From the NCBI RefSeq assembly GCF_004123845.1, contig NZ_NBDP01000053.1, positions 186,001 to 250,000 of the forward strand: 64,000 nucleotides of DNA, in the 5' to 3' direction. Positions 26,376-35,578 of the stretch are shown here, in pieces. The notes under the pieces were generated by a model. It was not told the origin of the DNA. It saw nothing but the letters and a program-made list of their open reading frames with translations, and did not search any database. The position numbers were made by a program, and so were the translations under genes. The stretch comes from Allobosea sp. Tri-44. Lineage in GTDB: Bacteria; Pseudomonadota; Alphaproteobacteria; Rhizobiales; Beijerinckiaceae. Positions within the stretch are counted from its first letter, which is position 1; each line of letters begins with the position of its first letter.

Positions 26376-27587
26376 ATGACGAAGCTCGATGACTGGCTCG
26401 GCGCGCACCACGCCGAGTTCACGGCGATCCGCCGCGACATCCATGCCCACCCCGAGCTCGGCCTCGAGGAATACCGCACCGCCAAGCTCGTCGCCGACAA
26501 GCTGCGAGAATGGGGCGTCGAGGTCACTGAAGGCGTCGGCCAGACCGGCGTCGTGGGGGTCATCCGCGGCAACGGACCCGGCCAGCGCGCCATCGGCCTG
26601 CGCGCCGACATGGACTGCCTGGCGCTGGAGGAGCTGACCGGGCTGCCGCACGCCTCGAAATTTCCCGGCCGCATGCATGCCTGCGGCCATGACGGCCACA
26701 CCACCATGCTGCTCGCGGCGGCCCGCTATCTCGCCGAGAACCGGGATTTCGGCGGCACCGTCAACCTGATCTTCCAGCCGGCCGAGGAAGGCCGCGGCGG
26801 TGCCAATGCCATGCTCGCCGACGGGCTGTTCGAGCGCTTCCCCTGCGATGCGATCTACGGTCTGCACAATACGCCGGGCGTGCCAGCCTCGCATTTCGGT
26901 ACGGCGGTCGGCCCCTTCCTGGCGTCGGCGGATTCCTGGCGCGTGACCTTCCGCGGCGTCGGCGGCCATGGCGGCTCGCAGCCGCATCGCTCGACCGATA
27001 TCACCTATGCTCAGGCGCATTTCGTGCTCGGGCTGCAGGGCATCGTCGGCCGCAATGTCGCGCCGCTCGACACGGCCGTGATCAGCGTCGGCTTCATCCA
27101 TGGCGGCGACGTGAACGCCTCGAACGTCATCCCCTCCGAGCTGGTCATCGGCGGCACGGCCCGGACCTATTCGCCGGAGGTGCGCGATCTCATCGAGCGG
27201 CGCATCGCCGAGCTGGCGGCGGCGACGGCGCAGGCCTGGGGCTGCGAGGCGCAGACTTACTATCATCGCGGCACCAGCCCGCTGGTGAACGCCGCCGAGC
27301 AGGTGAAGGTCGCTGTCGCGGCAGCGTCTGCCGCCGCGGGGCCTGCCCATGTCGATGGCGAGATGCGGCGCGGCACGGGCGGCGAGGATTTCGCCGAGAT
27401 GATGCTGGTCTGCCCCGGCGCCTTCATGCGCATCGGCAATGGCGTCGAGGCCGACGGCTCCTTCAAGGGGCTGCACACCTCGCTCTACGACTTCAACGAC
27501 GAGATCATCCCGGCCGGCGTGCGCTACTGGGTCGGCCTGGTCGATCAGGAGCTCGGCCAGGGCTGGCAGGCGATCGCGGCCGAGTAG
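26376..27587 (+). CDS. M20 family metallo-amidohydrolase (IAA-amino acid/hippurate hydrolase type)
   Basis: The 403-residue protein has RRDIHAHPELGLEEYRTA, LRADMDCLALEE, MHACGHDGHTTMLL (metal-binding Cys and His) and FQPAEEGRGGANAM. This is the pattern of M20D amidohydrolases that remove an N-acyl group from amino acids, with an inserted dimerisation domain around GGHGGSQPHRS. Length is normal. ATG 26376 follows GGGGAA; an earlier frame to 26301 is unlikely. No transporter gene adjoins, so the substrate cannot be inferred. Confidence 0.92.
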   Translation: MTKLDDWLGAHHAEFTAIRRDIHAHPELGLEEYRTAKLVADKLREWGVEVTEGVGQTGVVGVIRGNGPGQRAIGLRADMDCLALEELTGLPHASKFPGRMHACGHDGHTTMLLAAARYLAENRDFGGTVNLIFQPAEEGRGGANAMLADGLFERFPCDAIYGLHNTPGVPASHFGTAVGPFLASADSWRVTFRGVGGHGGSQPHRSTDITYAQAHFVLGLQGIVGRNVAPLDTAVISVGFIHGGDVNASNVIPSELVIGGTARTYSPEVRDLIERRIAELAAATAQAWGCEAQTYYHRGTSPLVNAAEQVKVAVAAASAAAGPAHVDGEMRRGTGGEDFAEMMLVCPGAFMRIGNGVEADGSFKGLHTSLYDFNDEIIPAGVRYWVGLVDQELGQGWQAIAAE

Positions 27588-27594
27588 GGCGCGA

Positions 27595-27757
27595 ACCCCT
27601 CCCCCTTGTGGGGAGGGGCAGGGGTGGGGGTCGCAAAGCCGGAGCGATCGGTGAAACCCGATAGCACTGCCGCTGCTGTCCGCCCTTTTCTCCTGCCGAT
27701 CACCAAGCGGCACCACCCCCATCCCCGACCCTTCCCCACAAGGGGGAAGGGAGGAGT
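27595..27757. repeat. Nested inverted repeat between M20 and MuiA genes
   Basis: The left arm (27595-27632) and right arm (about 27711-27753) are inverted copies of a roughly 38-bp GC-rich unit. Each arm folds on its own: CCCCTCCCC with GGGGAGGGG on the left, CCCTTCCCC with GGGGAAGGG on the right. The spacer is about 78 bp. It belongs to the same structural class as the repeats near 46.2 and 46.9 kb. It sits between convergent genes and may act as a terminator. Confidence 0.7.
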
Positions 27758-27802
27758 CCGGGCGAGCAACTTGGTGCAGGATGCTTCCGAAGGGCAGTCG
27801 TC

Positions 27803-29506
27803 CTACCGCCTTGTCTGATCGAAGACCACCTCGCGGTCGCCCGGATACTTGATCCGGTAGGCGAGGCGGATCTCCTTCTGTGCGCCGGGGGCAAGCTCGA
27901 AACTCCAGGCCGAGACGCCACGCTTGTCGCCGACCTGTTTTTCGGTCGGCGGCGTGCTCTGCGACAGGAGCTCGACCGTGATCGCGCTGTTCTCCGAGAA
28001 TGGCACGCGCTCGATCACGGTGAGCTTCACCGGCTGGGCGTGCAGGCTCTTCACCACCGTCTTGAACTCGCGCTGGTCGGTTCGCGTCGAGCCGAGCCAG
28101 CCGGAATCGTTCTCGCGCCGGCGCACTGGCACGCGCGTCACCTTGAGGCGGTCGTCGGCACCGAAGCCGAGCTCGACCTTGTCGCCGGGCGCGACCTGTC
28201 CGAGACGTCCCTTGCCGATATAGGCGCCGTCGCGGTGGAGATAGACCTCGCCGGCGAGCAGTGGCGCCTCGTCGTCGTGGTTGAAGCTCGCTTCGAGATA
28301 GGCCTTCTCCTCGAGCTCCGGCGTGGCGCGGGCCGAGAGCTCCGGCTTGATCTTGCCTTGCGTCAGCACCACCGCCTTGCTGGAGCCGTCCTGCGGGATG
28401 GAGACCCGGCCGGGCACCTTGAAGCTCGCCTGATAGGCGCCGGCGCTGATTTGGCTCGTCGCGACAGAGGCCTCTTGGGGCGCTGCCCTGTCCTCCAGGG
28501 ATACGGTGTTGCCGAAACCAGCACCCGTGGTGGGCGCAGGTGCGATTGCCAAAGCAGGCGGCCTCGCGGCGCGTTCGGAATCCTGCCTCTGCAGGCGCGC
28601 GCGCTCCTCATAGACCACCGGCGGCTCGTAGAAGGCGATGCGCAGCGGATTGAGTTCCGGGGCACGGGTGCCTTGCGCCGAGCGCGTGGTCGAGAGCTCG
28701 ACCGCGACCTCGCTCCAGTCCTCGCCGGTGCGCTGGCGCAGCTCGGCGCGGCGGGTGAAGGCGATCTCTGCGCCGCCATTGGTGTTCCCGGTGGTGAGGC
28801 GCGCCTCGTAGACCGGTAGCCAGCTGGCTCCGGCGACGCGGTAGCTGACGGAGATGTCGGCGGCGACCGGCGCCTTGGCTTCGACGGCTATGGCAACGTC
28901 GCGCTTGGGCTGGCTGGCGCGCGGTGCCAACGGCCTTGCCTTCTCCAATGCTCCGATCTCGGCGTCGAGATCGGAAATGCGGTTGCGCAAGCCGAGCAGT
29001 TCGCCCTGGACCTTGACCAGTGCGGTGCCGATCGCGTCGAATACTGCCGGCCAGTCGCTGACGGGGAGGACCTTGCCGCCTTCGCCGAGCCTGTCCGGGC
29101 CGACCTTGCCGAAGTTTTCGATGGTGGCGCGCTTGGCCTCGATCGCGCTGATCTCGCCGGTGAGCTTGGCCTTCTCGCCCTGAAGCGCCCGGATCTTGCT
29201 TTCTAGGACCTGGTCGAGGGCAGGGCGGGCGTCGCCCGGAACCTGGCGGACATCGACCGCGCCGATCGCGAAGGCGCCGTCGCCCTGCGCCTCGACGCGG
29301 ATCGAGGCCGGATCGACGCTGGCCGGCAGGCCGCGCAGCACGATCTGCGAGGCGCCCTGCAGCAGCGCGGCCTTGCCGAGACGGGTCACCACCGCGCCAT
29401 CCGGATAGACGGTGACGCGGTCGATCTTCGAGGCGAACTCGATCTCGGCGGCGCCAGCGAGGCTCGGCGCGAAAATCAAGGCTGCGGCCAGTCCGGTCTT
29501 CATCAT
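27803..29506 (-). CDS. Mucoidy inhibitor MuiA family protein (DUF4140/DUF4139)
   Basis: The 567-residue protein has a signal peptide (MKTGLAAALIFAPSLAGA) and an N-terminal DUF4140-type domain (IDRVTVYPDGAVVTRLGKAALLQGASQIVLRG-type strands). A coiled coil follows (about residues 100-200, rich in Lys/Glu/Leu), then a DUF4139 beta-rich domain (ISVSYRVAGASWLPVYEARL). The family was named from a Synechocystis or Pseudomonas mucoidy phenotype, and no biochemical activity is known. Two ATGs (29506 and 29503) follow GGGGGAC. It is probably periplasmic. Confidence 0.85.
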   Translation of the reverse strand: MMKTGLAAALIFAPSLAGAAEIEFASKIDRVTVYPDGAVVTRLGKAALLQGASQIVLRGLPASVDPASIRVEAQGDGAFAIGAVDVRQVPGDARPALDQVLESKIRALQGEKAKLTGEISAIEAKRATIENFGKVGPDRLGEGGKVLPVSDWPAVFDAIGTALVKVQGELLGLRNRISDLDAEIGALEKARPLAPRASQPKRDVAIAVEAKAPVAADISVSYRVAGASWLPVYEARLTTGNTNGGAEIAFTRRAELRQRTGEDWSEVAVELSTTRSAQGTRAPELNPLRIAFYEPPVVYEERARLQRQDSERAARPPALAIAPAPTTGAGFGNTVSLEDRAAPQEASVATSQISAGAYQASFKVPGRVSIPQDGSSKAVVLTQGKIKPELSARATPELEEKAYLEASFNHDDEAPLLAGEVYLHRDGAYIGKGRLGQVAPGDKVELGFGADDRLKVTRVPVRRRENDSGWLGSTRTDQREFKTVVKSLHAQPVKLTVIERVPFSENSAITVELLSQSTPPTEKQVGDKRGVSAWSFELAPGAQKEIRLAYRIKYPGDREVVFDQTRR

Positions 29507-29684
29507 GCTGTCCCCCGACAAATCACATGGCCGCGATTTGCCCGGTGGATTTCGGCGCGGCGAGGGCGGAATTGGGCCGGAAGGTGGAAAGGCGCCGCAA
29601 GGGCGCAATCACCGCCCGGCGACGATGGCTGGCCCTTGCCGGTATCAGCGCGGTTTTCGCTGCGTCAGCCGCTGGCCGCTACCG

Positions 29685-30596
29685 TCAAGGTGTCGGCAGG
29701 GCTGGGACCATCTGCTCGTTGCCGTCGGAATTCTTCTGCCGGGCCCGGTCGTGCAGGAAGGCGACGACCTGCGCCATGGTGTTGGCGTTCCCCAGCGCAT
29801 TGGCGGTCGTCGAGACCGAGATGTCGCCGAGGCCGACCGTGTGAAAATACTCGTGCGTGACGACGTCGCGCTGAAGATCGGCGTTGGCTGTGAACCAGGA
29901 GGTGCAGAGGTCGGTGTCCGGCGGTTTTCGGCTGGGCGTGGTCCAGGCGAAGGCAGGCCTGGGATCGACACATTTGCCGCCGGCACGTGCCGCGTTGAGC
30001 GATTTCGGCAAGGCGAGGTTTTGTTCGATCAGGCCGATGGCGCTCGCCAATGCGCTGCGGAAGGCCGGGTCCATCGGGTTGAGTGGCACCAGGAGCTTGC
30101 GCGAGATCACCGCCATGTCGCGCCGGAAGTTTCGGCGCAGTTCGTTGAAGGCGGCTTCGCTGCCGTGGGAATCCTCAAAGAACTTGATCTGCTTTTGCAG
30201 CAGCCGCAGCCGGGTCAGCGCGAAGCGGAGCGAGGCGCGGCTGGCTTCCCACGCCGCGTCGATGCGGTTCGCATCGGTCAGCCCCGATGGTGGGCTCGGT
30301 GACGGGGGAATGAAGCCGGTCTTCTCGATCCGGTATTTTCCCCTGAAGTAGGAGGATTCGTACCAAGTGTGGTCGTTGCTGGCGCTCAGCGGCCTCTGCC
30401 AGCTCTCGCGAGTCGTCGAACCTTTCCACCACATGTTGACCAGCTTGGAGGTCGCCGCCCAGTTGCCGACGCCGCTCTCGATGCTGCCCTGGTCGCGCCA
30501 GACTACGCCGCCATCGCTGCGGAAATCATACTCCCAGACCCAGCCCTTGACCCGGACCGTCCAGGTTCCGATCAGCAAATCGAGGTCGCCGGCCAT
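29685..30596 (-). CDS. M35-like (deuterolysin-type) zinc metallopeptidase
   Basis: The 303-residue protein has THEYFHTVGLGD near residues 247-258. The HEYFH supplies two zinc ligands and the Asp at 258 fits the third ligand of the aspzincin (M35) clan. ALGNANTMAQVVAFLHD just after resembles the conserved segment that closes the M35 domain. Residues 1-95 form a separate beta-rich domain (LIGTWTVRVKGWVWEYDF, many Trp). No signal peptide is seen, although known M35 enzymes are secreted. It lies downstream of the ABC-F gene, 234 bp away. It may be a secreted effector, but this is inference. Confidence 0.6.
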   Translation of the reverse strand: MAGDLDLLIGTWTVRVKGWVWEYDFRSDGGVVWRDQGSIESGVGNWAATSKLVNMWWKGSTTRESWQRPLSASNDHTWYESSYFRGKYRIEKTGFIPPSPSPPSGLTDANRIDAAWEASRASLRFALTRLRLLQKQIKFFEDSHGSEAAFNELRRNFRRDMAVISRKLLVPLNPMDPAFRSALASAIGLIEQNLALPKSLNAARAGGKCVDPRPAFAWTTPSRKPPDTDLCTSWFTANADLQRDVVTHEYFHTVGLGDISVSTTANALGNANTMAQVVAFLHDRARQKNSDGNEQMVPALPTP

Positions 30597-30830
30597 TTGC
30601 CATCTCCATCCGGAGGCAAGTCGAGGCTACCCGGTCGGGTCACCTGTCCTTGCGAAAGGCAAAGAACGCATCGTCAGAGGAATGGTGAATAGACTTGCAC
30701 GAAGCGATGACGCCAACAAGATTGCAGTGTGCAGTTCGCACACCGGCAGTTTAGCCAGCGAATTCAGTACACTTGTAAGCGGTGTCGGCGCGGATGACGC
30801 GTGGCTCGATCAGCAGACGGCGCCTGCATC

Positions 30831-32453
30831 TCAACTCCGCAGGCCCGGCGCCTCCTGGCCGGTGCTGGCGACGTATTCGGTGTAGCCGCCGCCATAATTG
30901 TGCACGCCGTCCGGCGTCAGCTCGAGCACGCGATTGGAGAGCGCCGCCAGGAAATGGCGGTCATGGCTGACGAACAGCATGGTGCCCTCATATTGCGCGA
31001 GCGCCGTGATCAGCATCTCCTTGGTGGCGATGTCGAGATGGTTGGTCGGCTCGTCGAGCACGAGGAAGTTCGGTGGGTCGTAGAGCATCTTGGCCATGAC
31101 CAGCCGTGCCTTCTCGCCGCCTGAAAGGAAGCGGCAGCGCTTCTCGACATCGTCGCCGGAGAAGCCGAAGCAGCCGGCGAGCGCGCGCAGCGAGCCTTGC
31201 CCGGCCTGCGGGAACGAGCCTTCGAGCGATTGAAAGACGGTTTCGTCGCCGTCGAGCAGCTCCATGGCATGCTGGGCGAAATAGCCCATCTTGACGGTGC
31301 CGCCGACGACCACCGTGCCTTCGTTCGGCTGCGTGGCGCCGGCGATCAGCTTCAGCAGGGTCGACTTGCCGGCGCCGTTGACGCCCATCACGCACCAGCG
31401 CTCCTTGCGGCGGACCTGGAAGTCGAGCCCGTCATAGATCGTTCTGCTGCCGTAGCGGACATGCACATTCTTGAGTGTGGCGACATCCTCGCCGGAGCGC
31501 GGTGCCGGCTGGAACTCGAACTGCACGGTCTGGCGGCGCTTGGGCGGCTCGACGCGCTCGATCTTGTCGAGCTTCTTGACGCGGCTCTGGACCTGCGCCG
31601 CATGCGAGGCGCGGGCCTTGAAGCGCTCGATGAAGGCGACCTCCTTGGCGAGCATCGCCTGCTGGCGTTCGAACTGCGCCTGCTGCTGCTTCTCGGCGAG
31701 CGCCCGCTGCTGCTGGTAGAACTCGTAGTCGCCGGAATAGCTGGTCAGTGTGCCGCCATCGATTTCGACGATCTTGCCGACGATGCGGTTCATGAACTCG
31801 CGGTCGTGCGAGGTCATCAGCAGCGCGCCGTCATAGCCCTCGAGGAAGCTCTCCAGCCAGATCAGGCTTTCGAGGTCGAGATGGTTGCTCGGCTCGTCGA
31901 GCAGCATCGCGTCGGGCCGCATCAAGAGGATGCGGGCAAGCGCCACGCGCATCTTCCAGCCCCCGGAGAGCGCGCCGACATCCCCTTCCATCATCTCCTG
32001 GCTGAAGCCGAGGCCGCCGAGTACCTCGCGGGCGCGGCCATCGAGCGCATAGCCGTCGAGCTCCTCGAAGCGCCCCTGCACCTCGCCATAGCGGGTGATC
32101 AGATCATCCATCTCGTCAGCGCGGTCGGGATCGCCCAGCGCGACCTCTAGCTCTTTCAGCTCGGCGGCGATGGCGCTGACCGGGCCGATGCCATCCATGA
32201 CCTCGGCCACGGCGCTGCGGCCGGCCATGTCGCCGACATCCTGGCTGAAATAGCCGATGGTGATGCCACGATCGACCGAAACCTGGCCCTCATCCGGAGC
32301 TTCCTCGCCGATGATCAGCCGGAACAAAGTGGTCTTGCCGGCGCCGTTGGGGCCGACGAGGCCGACCTTCTCGCCCTTCTGCAGCGCCGCCGAGGCTTCG
32401 ATGAAGATGATCTGCTGGCCGTTCTGCTTGCTGATGCTTTCGAGGCGAATCAT
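30831..32453 (-). CDS. ABC-F family ATPase
   Basis: The 540-residue soluble protein has two ABC domains: Walker A GPNGAGKTT near residue 36 and GVNGAGKST near 351, each with an LSGGxK/E signature and a DEPSNHLD/DEPTNHLD Walker B. A Lys/Gln-rich linker (YEFYQQQRALAEKQQQAQFERQ-type) joins them. There are no membrane helices. ABC-F proteins act on the ribosome, as translation factors such as EttA and Uup or in antibiotic protection. The subgroup cannot be decided by eye. Confidence 0.92.
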   Translation of the reverse strand: MIRLESISKQNGQQIIFIEASAALQKGEKVGLVGPNGAGKTTLFRLIIGEEAPDEGQVSVDRGITIGYFSQDVGDMAGRSAVAEVMDGIGPVSAIAAELKELEVALGDPDRADEMDDLITRYGEVQGRFEELDGYALDGRAREVLGGLGFSQEMMEGDVGALSGGWKMRVALARILLMRPDAMLLDEPSNHLDLESLIWLESFLEGYDGALLMTSHDREFMNRIVGKIVEIDGGTLTSYSGDYEFYQQQRALAEKQQQAQFERQQAMLAKEVAFIERFKARASHAAQVQSRVKKLDKIERVEPPKRRQTVQFEFQPAPRSGEDVATLKNVHVRYGSRTIYDGLDFQVRRKERWCVMGVNGAGKSTLLKLIAGATQPNEGTVVVGGTVKMGYFAQHAMELLDGDETVFQSLEGSFPQAGQGSLRALAGCFGFSGDDVEKRCRFLSGGEKARLVMAKMLYDPPNFLVLDEPTNHLDIATKEMLITALAQYEGTMLFVSHDRHFLAALSNRVLELTPDGVHNYGGGYTEYVASTGQEAPGLRS

Positions 32454-32534
32454 GGTGTCCGGGGCGCTGAGAGACTGGAGTTGCCGCGGACTTACAGGGC
32501 CGGCGGCGCGTGTGGAACCCCGTAAGCGGCCGGC

Positions 32535-33143
32535 TCAAGCCTTTGCGCTGCGTGCGACCATGGCGGTGATCGTCTCGAACAGCTCCCGCTTCGCCTCGTC
32601 GGCGCCGACCTCGCCGGTCGCGGCGGCATGCGACAGCGCCTCGGCGGCGCCGAGCATGGCGCGTAAGCCCGCAGTCGGGATGGTTCGGCCTTCGGCGAAG
32701 GGCGCGAGCAGGGCTCGGCAGCGCTCCAGGAAGATCACGTCGCAGTCGCGCTTGACCGCAGCGAGCTCAGGCGAGCCCGCCAGGGCCGCGACGACACCCG
32801 GGATCTCGCGCCCCTGGGTCAGGACGCAGTCGACATAGGACGACGCGATCGCTCCGGCCTTGCCGGCAAGGCTCGCCTCGCTGCTGTCGAGCGCCGCCTC
32901 CATGATCGCGTACTCGCGCGCGTCGAAGTCGCGATAGAGCGCGATCAGCAGACCGCTGCGGGTGGCGAAGTGGTCGTAGACCACCGGCTTGGTCACGCCG
33001 GCCTGTTCGGCGAGGCGGCCGAGCGTCAAGGCGTCGGTGCCTTCCTCGCCGACGATCCGCCAGGCGGTCGCGATGAGCTGGCGATTGCGATCCTCGCGCG
33101 TCAGGCGCTGACGGCGCGGCCGATCGGTTTCAAGGCTTGACAT
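32535..33143 (-). CDS. TetR family transcriptional regulator
   Basis: The 202-residue protein has a TetR N-terminal HTH (TREDRNRQLIATAWRIV...ALTLGRLAEQAGVTKPVVYDHFATRSGLL) and a helical ligand-binding C-terminal domain. It is divergent from the quinone reductase gene, with 77 bp of AT-rich spacer. It therefore most likely controls that gene and itself, releasing DNA on binding an electrophile or quinone. This regulatory link is inferred from position. Confidence 0.9.
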   Translation of the reverse strand: MSSLETDRPRRQRLTREDRNRQLIATAWRIVGEEGTDALTLGRLAEQAGVTKPVVYDHFATRSGLLIALYRDFDAREYAIMEAALDSSEASLAGKAGAIASSYVDCVLTQGREIPGVVAALAGSPELAAVKRDCDVIFLERCRALLAPFAEGRTIPTAGLRAMLGAAEALSHAAATGEVGADEAKRELFETITAMVARSAKA

Positions 33144-33220
33144 GTATTATGTACCAAAAGTAACCTACTATGAGTATATAGTGATTGCGCGCCAATCGCA
33201 ATCAACCCAGGAGACATCGC
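33144..33220. promoter_or_regulatory. Divergent promoter between TetR and quinone reductase genes
   Basis: The 77-bp spacer is clearly AT-richer than its flanks (ATGTATTATGTACCAAAAG and TATGAGTATATAG). It must contain both promoters and the TetR operator. GTACC-AAAA-GTAAC near 33151-33166 is an imperfect candidate half-site pair. No perfect palindrome is visible. Confidence 0.4.
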
Positions 33221-33823
33221 ATGCATGCCCTTATCGTCGTCGCCCATCCCGATCCCGCCTCGCTCAGCCATGCCGTCGCGCAGGCGCTGGCCGACGGCGT
33301 CTCCGGCGCCGGCCACAGCGTCGAAATCGCCGATCTCGCCAAGGAGGGGTTCGATCCGCGCTTTTCGCTGAACGATCTTTCCGTCCATCGCCGCGAGATC
33401 GTCCAGCCTGCGGACATCGCCGCTGAGCAGGCCAGGGTCGACCGGGCCGATGCGCTGGTGCTGGTCTATCCGATCTACTGGTGGTCGATGCCGGCCCTGC
33501 TGAAGGGCTGGATCGACCGGGTCTTCGCCAATGGCTGGGCCTATGAGGAGCTCGCCGACATGAAGACGATCAAGAAGCTCGAGCACCTGCCGGTCCACCT
33601 CGTCGCGCTCGCCGGCGCGGATATGCGCACCTTCGCCCGCCACGGCTATTACGGGGCGATGAAGACGCAGATCGACCACGGCATCTTCGGCTATTGCGGC
33701 GCGCCGGTCGTGACCTCGGAGTTCCTGGTGCCGGTTCCGGAGATGTCCGAGCATCTCGACACGGCGCGGGCGCTCGGCGGCAAGGTGTTCAAGCCAGCGA
33801 ACAAGACCGCTGAAGCGGCCTGA
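33221..33823 (+). CDS. Flavodoxin-fold NAD(P)H:quinone oxidoreductase
   Basis: The 200-residue protein has HALIVVAHPDPASLSHAVAQAL and ADALVLVYPIYWWSMPALLKGWIDRVFANGWAY, the FMN/FAD-binding and active-site segments of the NQO1/MdaB/KefF family. These two-electron reductases protect against quinones and electrophiles. ATG 33221 follows CAGGAG. It is divergent from a TetR gene that probably represses it. Confidence 0.9.
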   Translation: MHALIVVAHPDPASLSHAVAQALADGVSGAGHSVEIADLAKEGFDPRFSLNDLSVHRREIVQPADIAAEQARVDRADALVLVYPIYWWSMPALLKGWIDRVFANGWAYEELADMKTIKKLEHLPVHLVALAGADMRTFARHGYYGAMKTQIDHGIFGYCGAPVVTSEFLVPVPEMSEHLDTARALGGKVFKPANKTAEAA

Positions 33824-33830
33824 GCTGCCG

Positions 33831-34736
33831 TCACAGCGATCGTGCCAGGCGTTTGGCCTCCTCGACCAGCATCGTGACGAAGGCCGTGACTTTGGGCGGC
33901 CGGAAACGCGCGGTCGGATAAACCGCGTGGATGCCGCCGGACGGGAGCTCCCATGTCGGCAGGACGTGGATGAGCCGGCCCGAGGCGATCGGCTCCGCTG
34001 CCTGAAAGTCCGGAAGCACCGCGAGGCCGCCGCCGGCGAGCGCGGCGCTTAGGACGGCGGGGGTGGTGTCAATGGCGAGCATTTGGCGCATGCGGACCGT
34101 GCGGCGCTCGAAATCGCCTTTGCTGAAGCGCCAGATGAGCGGCTCCTTCAGCGCGCCATTGGCGATGAAGGGCCAGGTCGTAAGGTCCTGAGGCTCATCC
34201 GCCGCCAGGCGCGCTGCGAGCTCCGGCGCCGCAACCAGCAGCTGGCGAAAGCCTCCGATCCGTCTCGTTTGCAGGCTCGAATCGTCCAGCCATCCCACCC
34301 GGATCGAGAGATCGATCTGATTGGCGACGAGATCGATCCTCGCATCCGACAAGGTGAGCTCGACAGTGCACGCCGGATAGCGCCGCGAGAAGGCAGCCGC
34401 CAGCGGTGCGATCGCCGAGGCGCCGTAGTCGGTGGGCGCGCTGATGCGCAGCACTCCAATCGGCTCGGCGTTGGAGCGGGCGATCTCGTTGAAGGCGTCG
34501 TCTGCCTCGCGCAGGATCATGATGCAGCGGGCATGGAGCAGGCGGCCGGCCTCTGTCGGTTCGACCCGCCGCGTTGTCCGCACGAGCAGGTCCGTCTTCA
34601 GTTCCGCTTCGAGCCGGGAGACCTGCTGGCTGACGACGGCCTTGGTGATGCCGAGCCTCTCGGCCGCCCGGGTGAAGGATCCCAGGTCCGCCACCGCGGC
34701 GAAGTAAGCCAGCCGGTTGAGGTTGATCGCTTCCAC
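33831..34736 (-). CDS. LysR family transcriptional regulator
   Basis: The 301-residue protein has the LysR HTH at its N-terminus (LNRLAYFAAVADLGSFTRAAERLGITKAVVSQQVSRLE, in two parts) and a periplasmic-binding-fold effector domain. It starts with GTG. It is divergent from the DsbA-like gene, so that gene is its likely target. The effector is unknown. It converges on the quinone reductase gene with a seven-base gap. Confidence 0.92.
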   Translation of the reverse strand: MEAINLNRLAYFAAVADLGSFTRAAERLGITKAVVSQQVSRLEAELKTDLLVRTTRRVEPTEAGRLLHARCIMILREADDAFNEIARSNAEPIGVLRISAPTDYGASAIAPLAAAFSRRYPACTVELTLSDARIDLVANQIDLSIRVGWLDDSSLQTRRIGGFRQLLVAAPELAARLAADEPQDLTTWPFIANGALKEPLIWRFSKGDFERRTVRMRQMLAIDTTPAVLSAALAGGGLAVLPDFQAAEPIASGRLIHVLPTWELPSGGIHAVYPTARFRPPKVTAFVTMLVEEAKRLARSL

Positions 34737-34846
34737 CAGCGGCTCTCACTATTGTTTCTTACAAGCATACAGTTTGTCATATTGGGCGCTATTTATCACG
34801 GAATTATTCGCGCCTATTTACGGTCCGTATCGCCGGGGCTTCGGAT
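34737..34846. promoter_or_regulatory. Divergent promoter between LysR and DsbA-like genes
   Basis: The 110-bp spacer is AT-rich. It contains ACAAGCATACAGTTTGT, with ACAA/TTGT inverted ends close to the T-N11-A form of LysR binding sites. Promoter elements cannot be fixed by eye. Confidence 0.35.
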
Positions 34847-35479
34847 ATGCGGATCACCTATCTTTTCGACCCGCTTTGCGGCTGGTGCTATGGCGCCGGT
34901 CCGATGCTGGAGCAGCTGGCCGGGCTCAACGACGTCACGATCGAGCCGGCGCCGACCGGCCTGTTCGCCGGTGACGGGGCGCGCCCGATGGACAAGGGTT
35001 TTGCGGCCTATGCCTGGCAGAACGACCAGCGCATCGCCAGGCTGACCGGGCAGGTCTTCTCGGACAGCTATCGCGAGAAGGTGCTCGGCGCTGTCGGGGG
35101 GACGTTCGACTCGGCGCCCGCCACGCTCGGTATCATCGCAGTCGGACTCGTCTCGCCGCAGCGGCAGCTGGAGGCGCTGAAGGCGCTGCAGCAGGCTCGC
35201 TATGTCGAGGGGCATAACCACGCCGAACCTGCCGCCGTCGCCGCGGCACTGGACGGGACCGGCCTCCCAGAGGCGGCGCAGCGTCTGCGCGCACCCGATG
35301 ACGAACTGCTCGGTGCCTACCGCGCCCGTATCGCGGCGGCGCGCGACGACATGGTTCGTGCCGGAGCGCAGGGCGTCCCGACCCTCCTCGTCGGGGAGGG
35401 CGCGCAGCGCCGCACGTTGCATAGCAGCAGCCTGTTCGGGAGCCTCGATACGCTGGTGGCCCAACTCCGGGCTGCCTGA
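34847..35479 (+). CDS. DsbA family protein with CGWC motif
   Basis: The 210-residue protein starts directly with the thioredoxin fold and has Cys11-Gly-Trp-Cys14 (LFDPLCGWCYGAGP), then a helical insertion and a C-terminal GVPTLLVGEG with the cis-Pro loop. No signal peptide is present, so it acts in the cytoplasm, like the FrnE/HCCA-isomerase-like branch of the family. It may reduce or isomerise small thiols under oxidative stress. The neighbouring LysR gene is its likely regulator. Confidence 0.85.
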   Translation: MRITYLFDPLCGWCYGAGPMLEQLAGLNDVTIEPAPTGLFAGDGARPMDKGFAAYAWQNDQRIARLTGQVFSDSYREKVLGAVGGTFDSAPATLGIIAVGLVSPQRQLEALKALQQARYVEGHNHAEPAAVAAALDGTGLPEAAQRLRAPDDELLGAYRARIAAARDDMVRAGAQGVPTLLVGEGAQRRTLHSSSLFGSLDTLVAQLRAA

Positions 35480-35578
35480 CCATTTGCGCGGGACGAGCCT
35501 GTAGCGCTCGTTCCTGTTCAAGCTCCGGGATTGGCGCAGCCTGCCTCCCGGCCCTCGTGACCGAAGACGGAGATCGTG

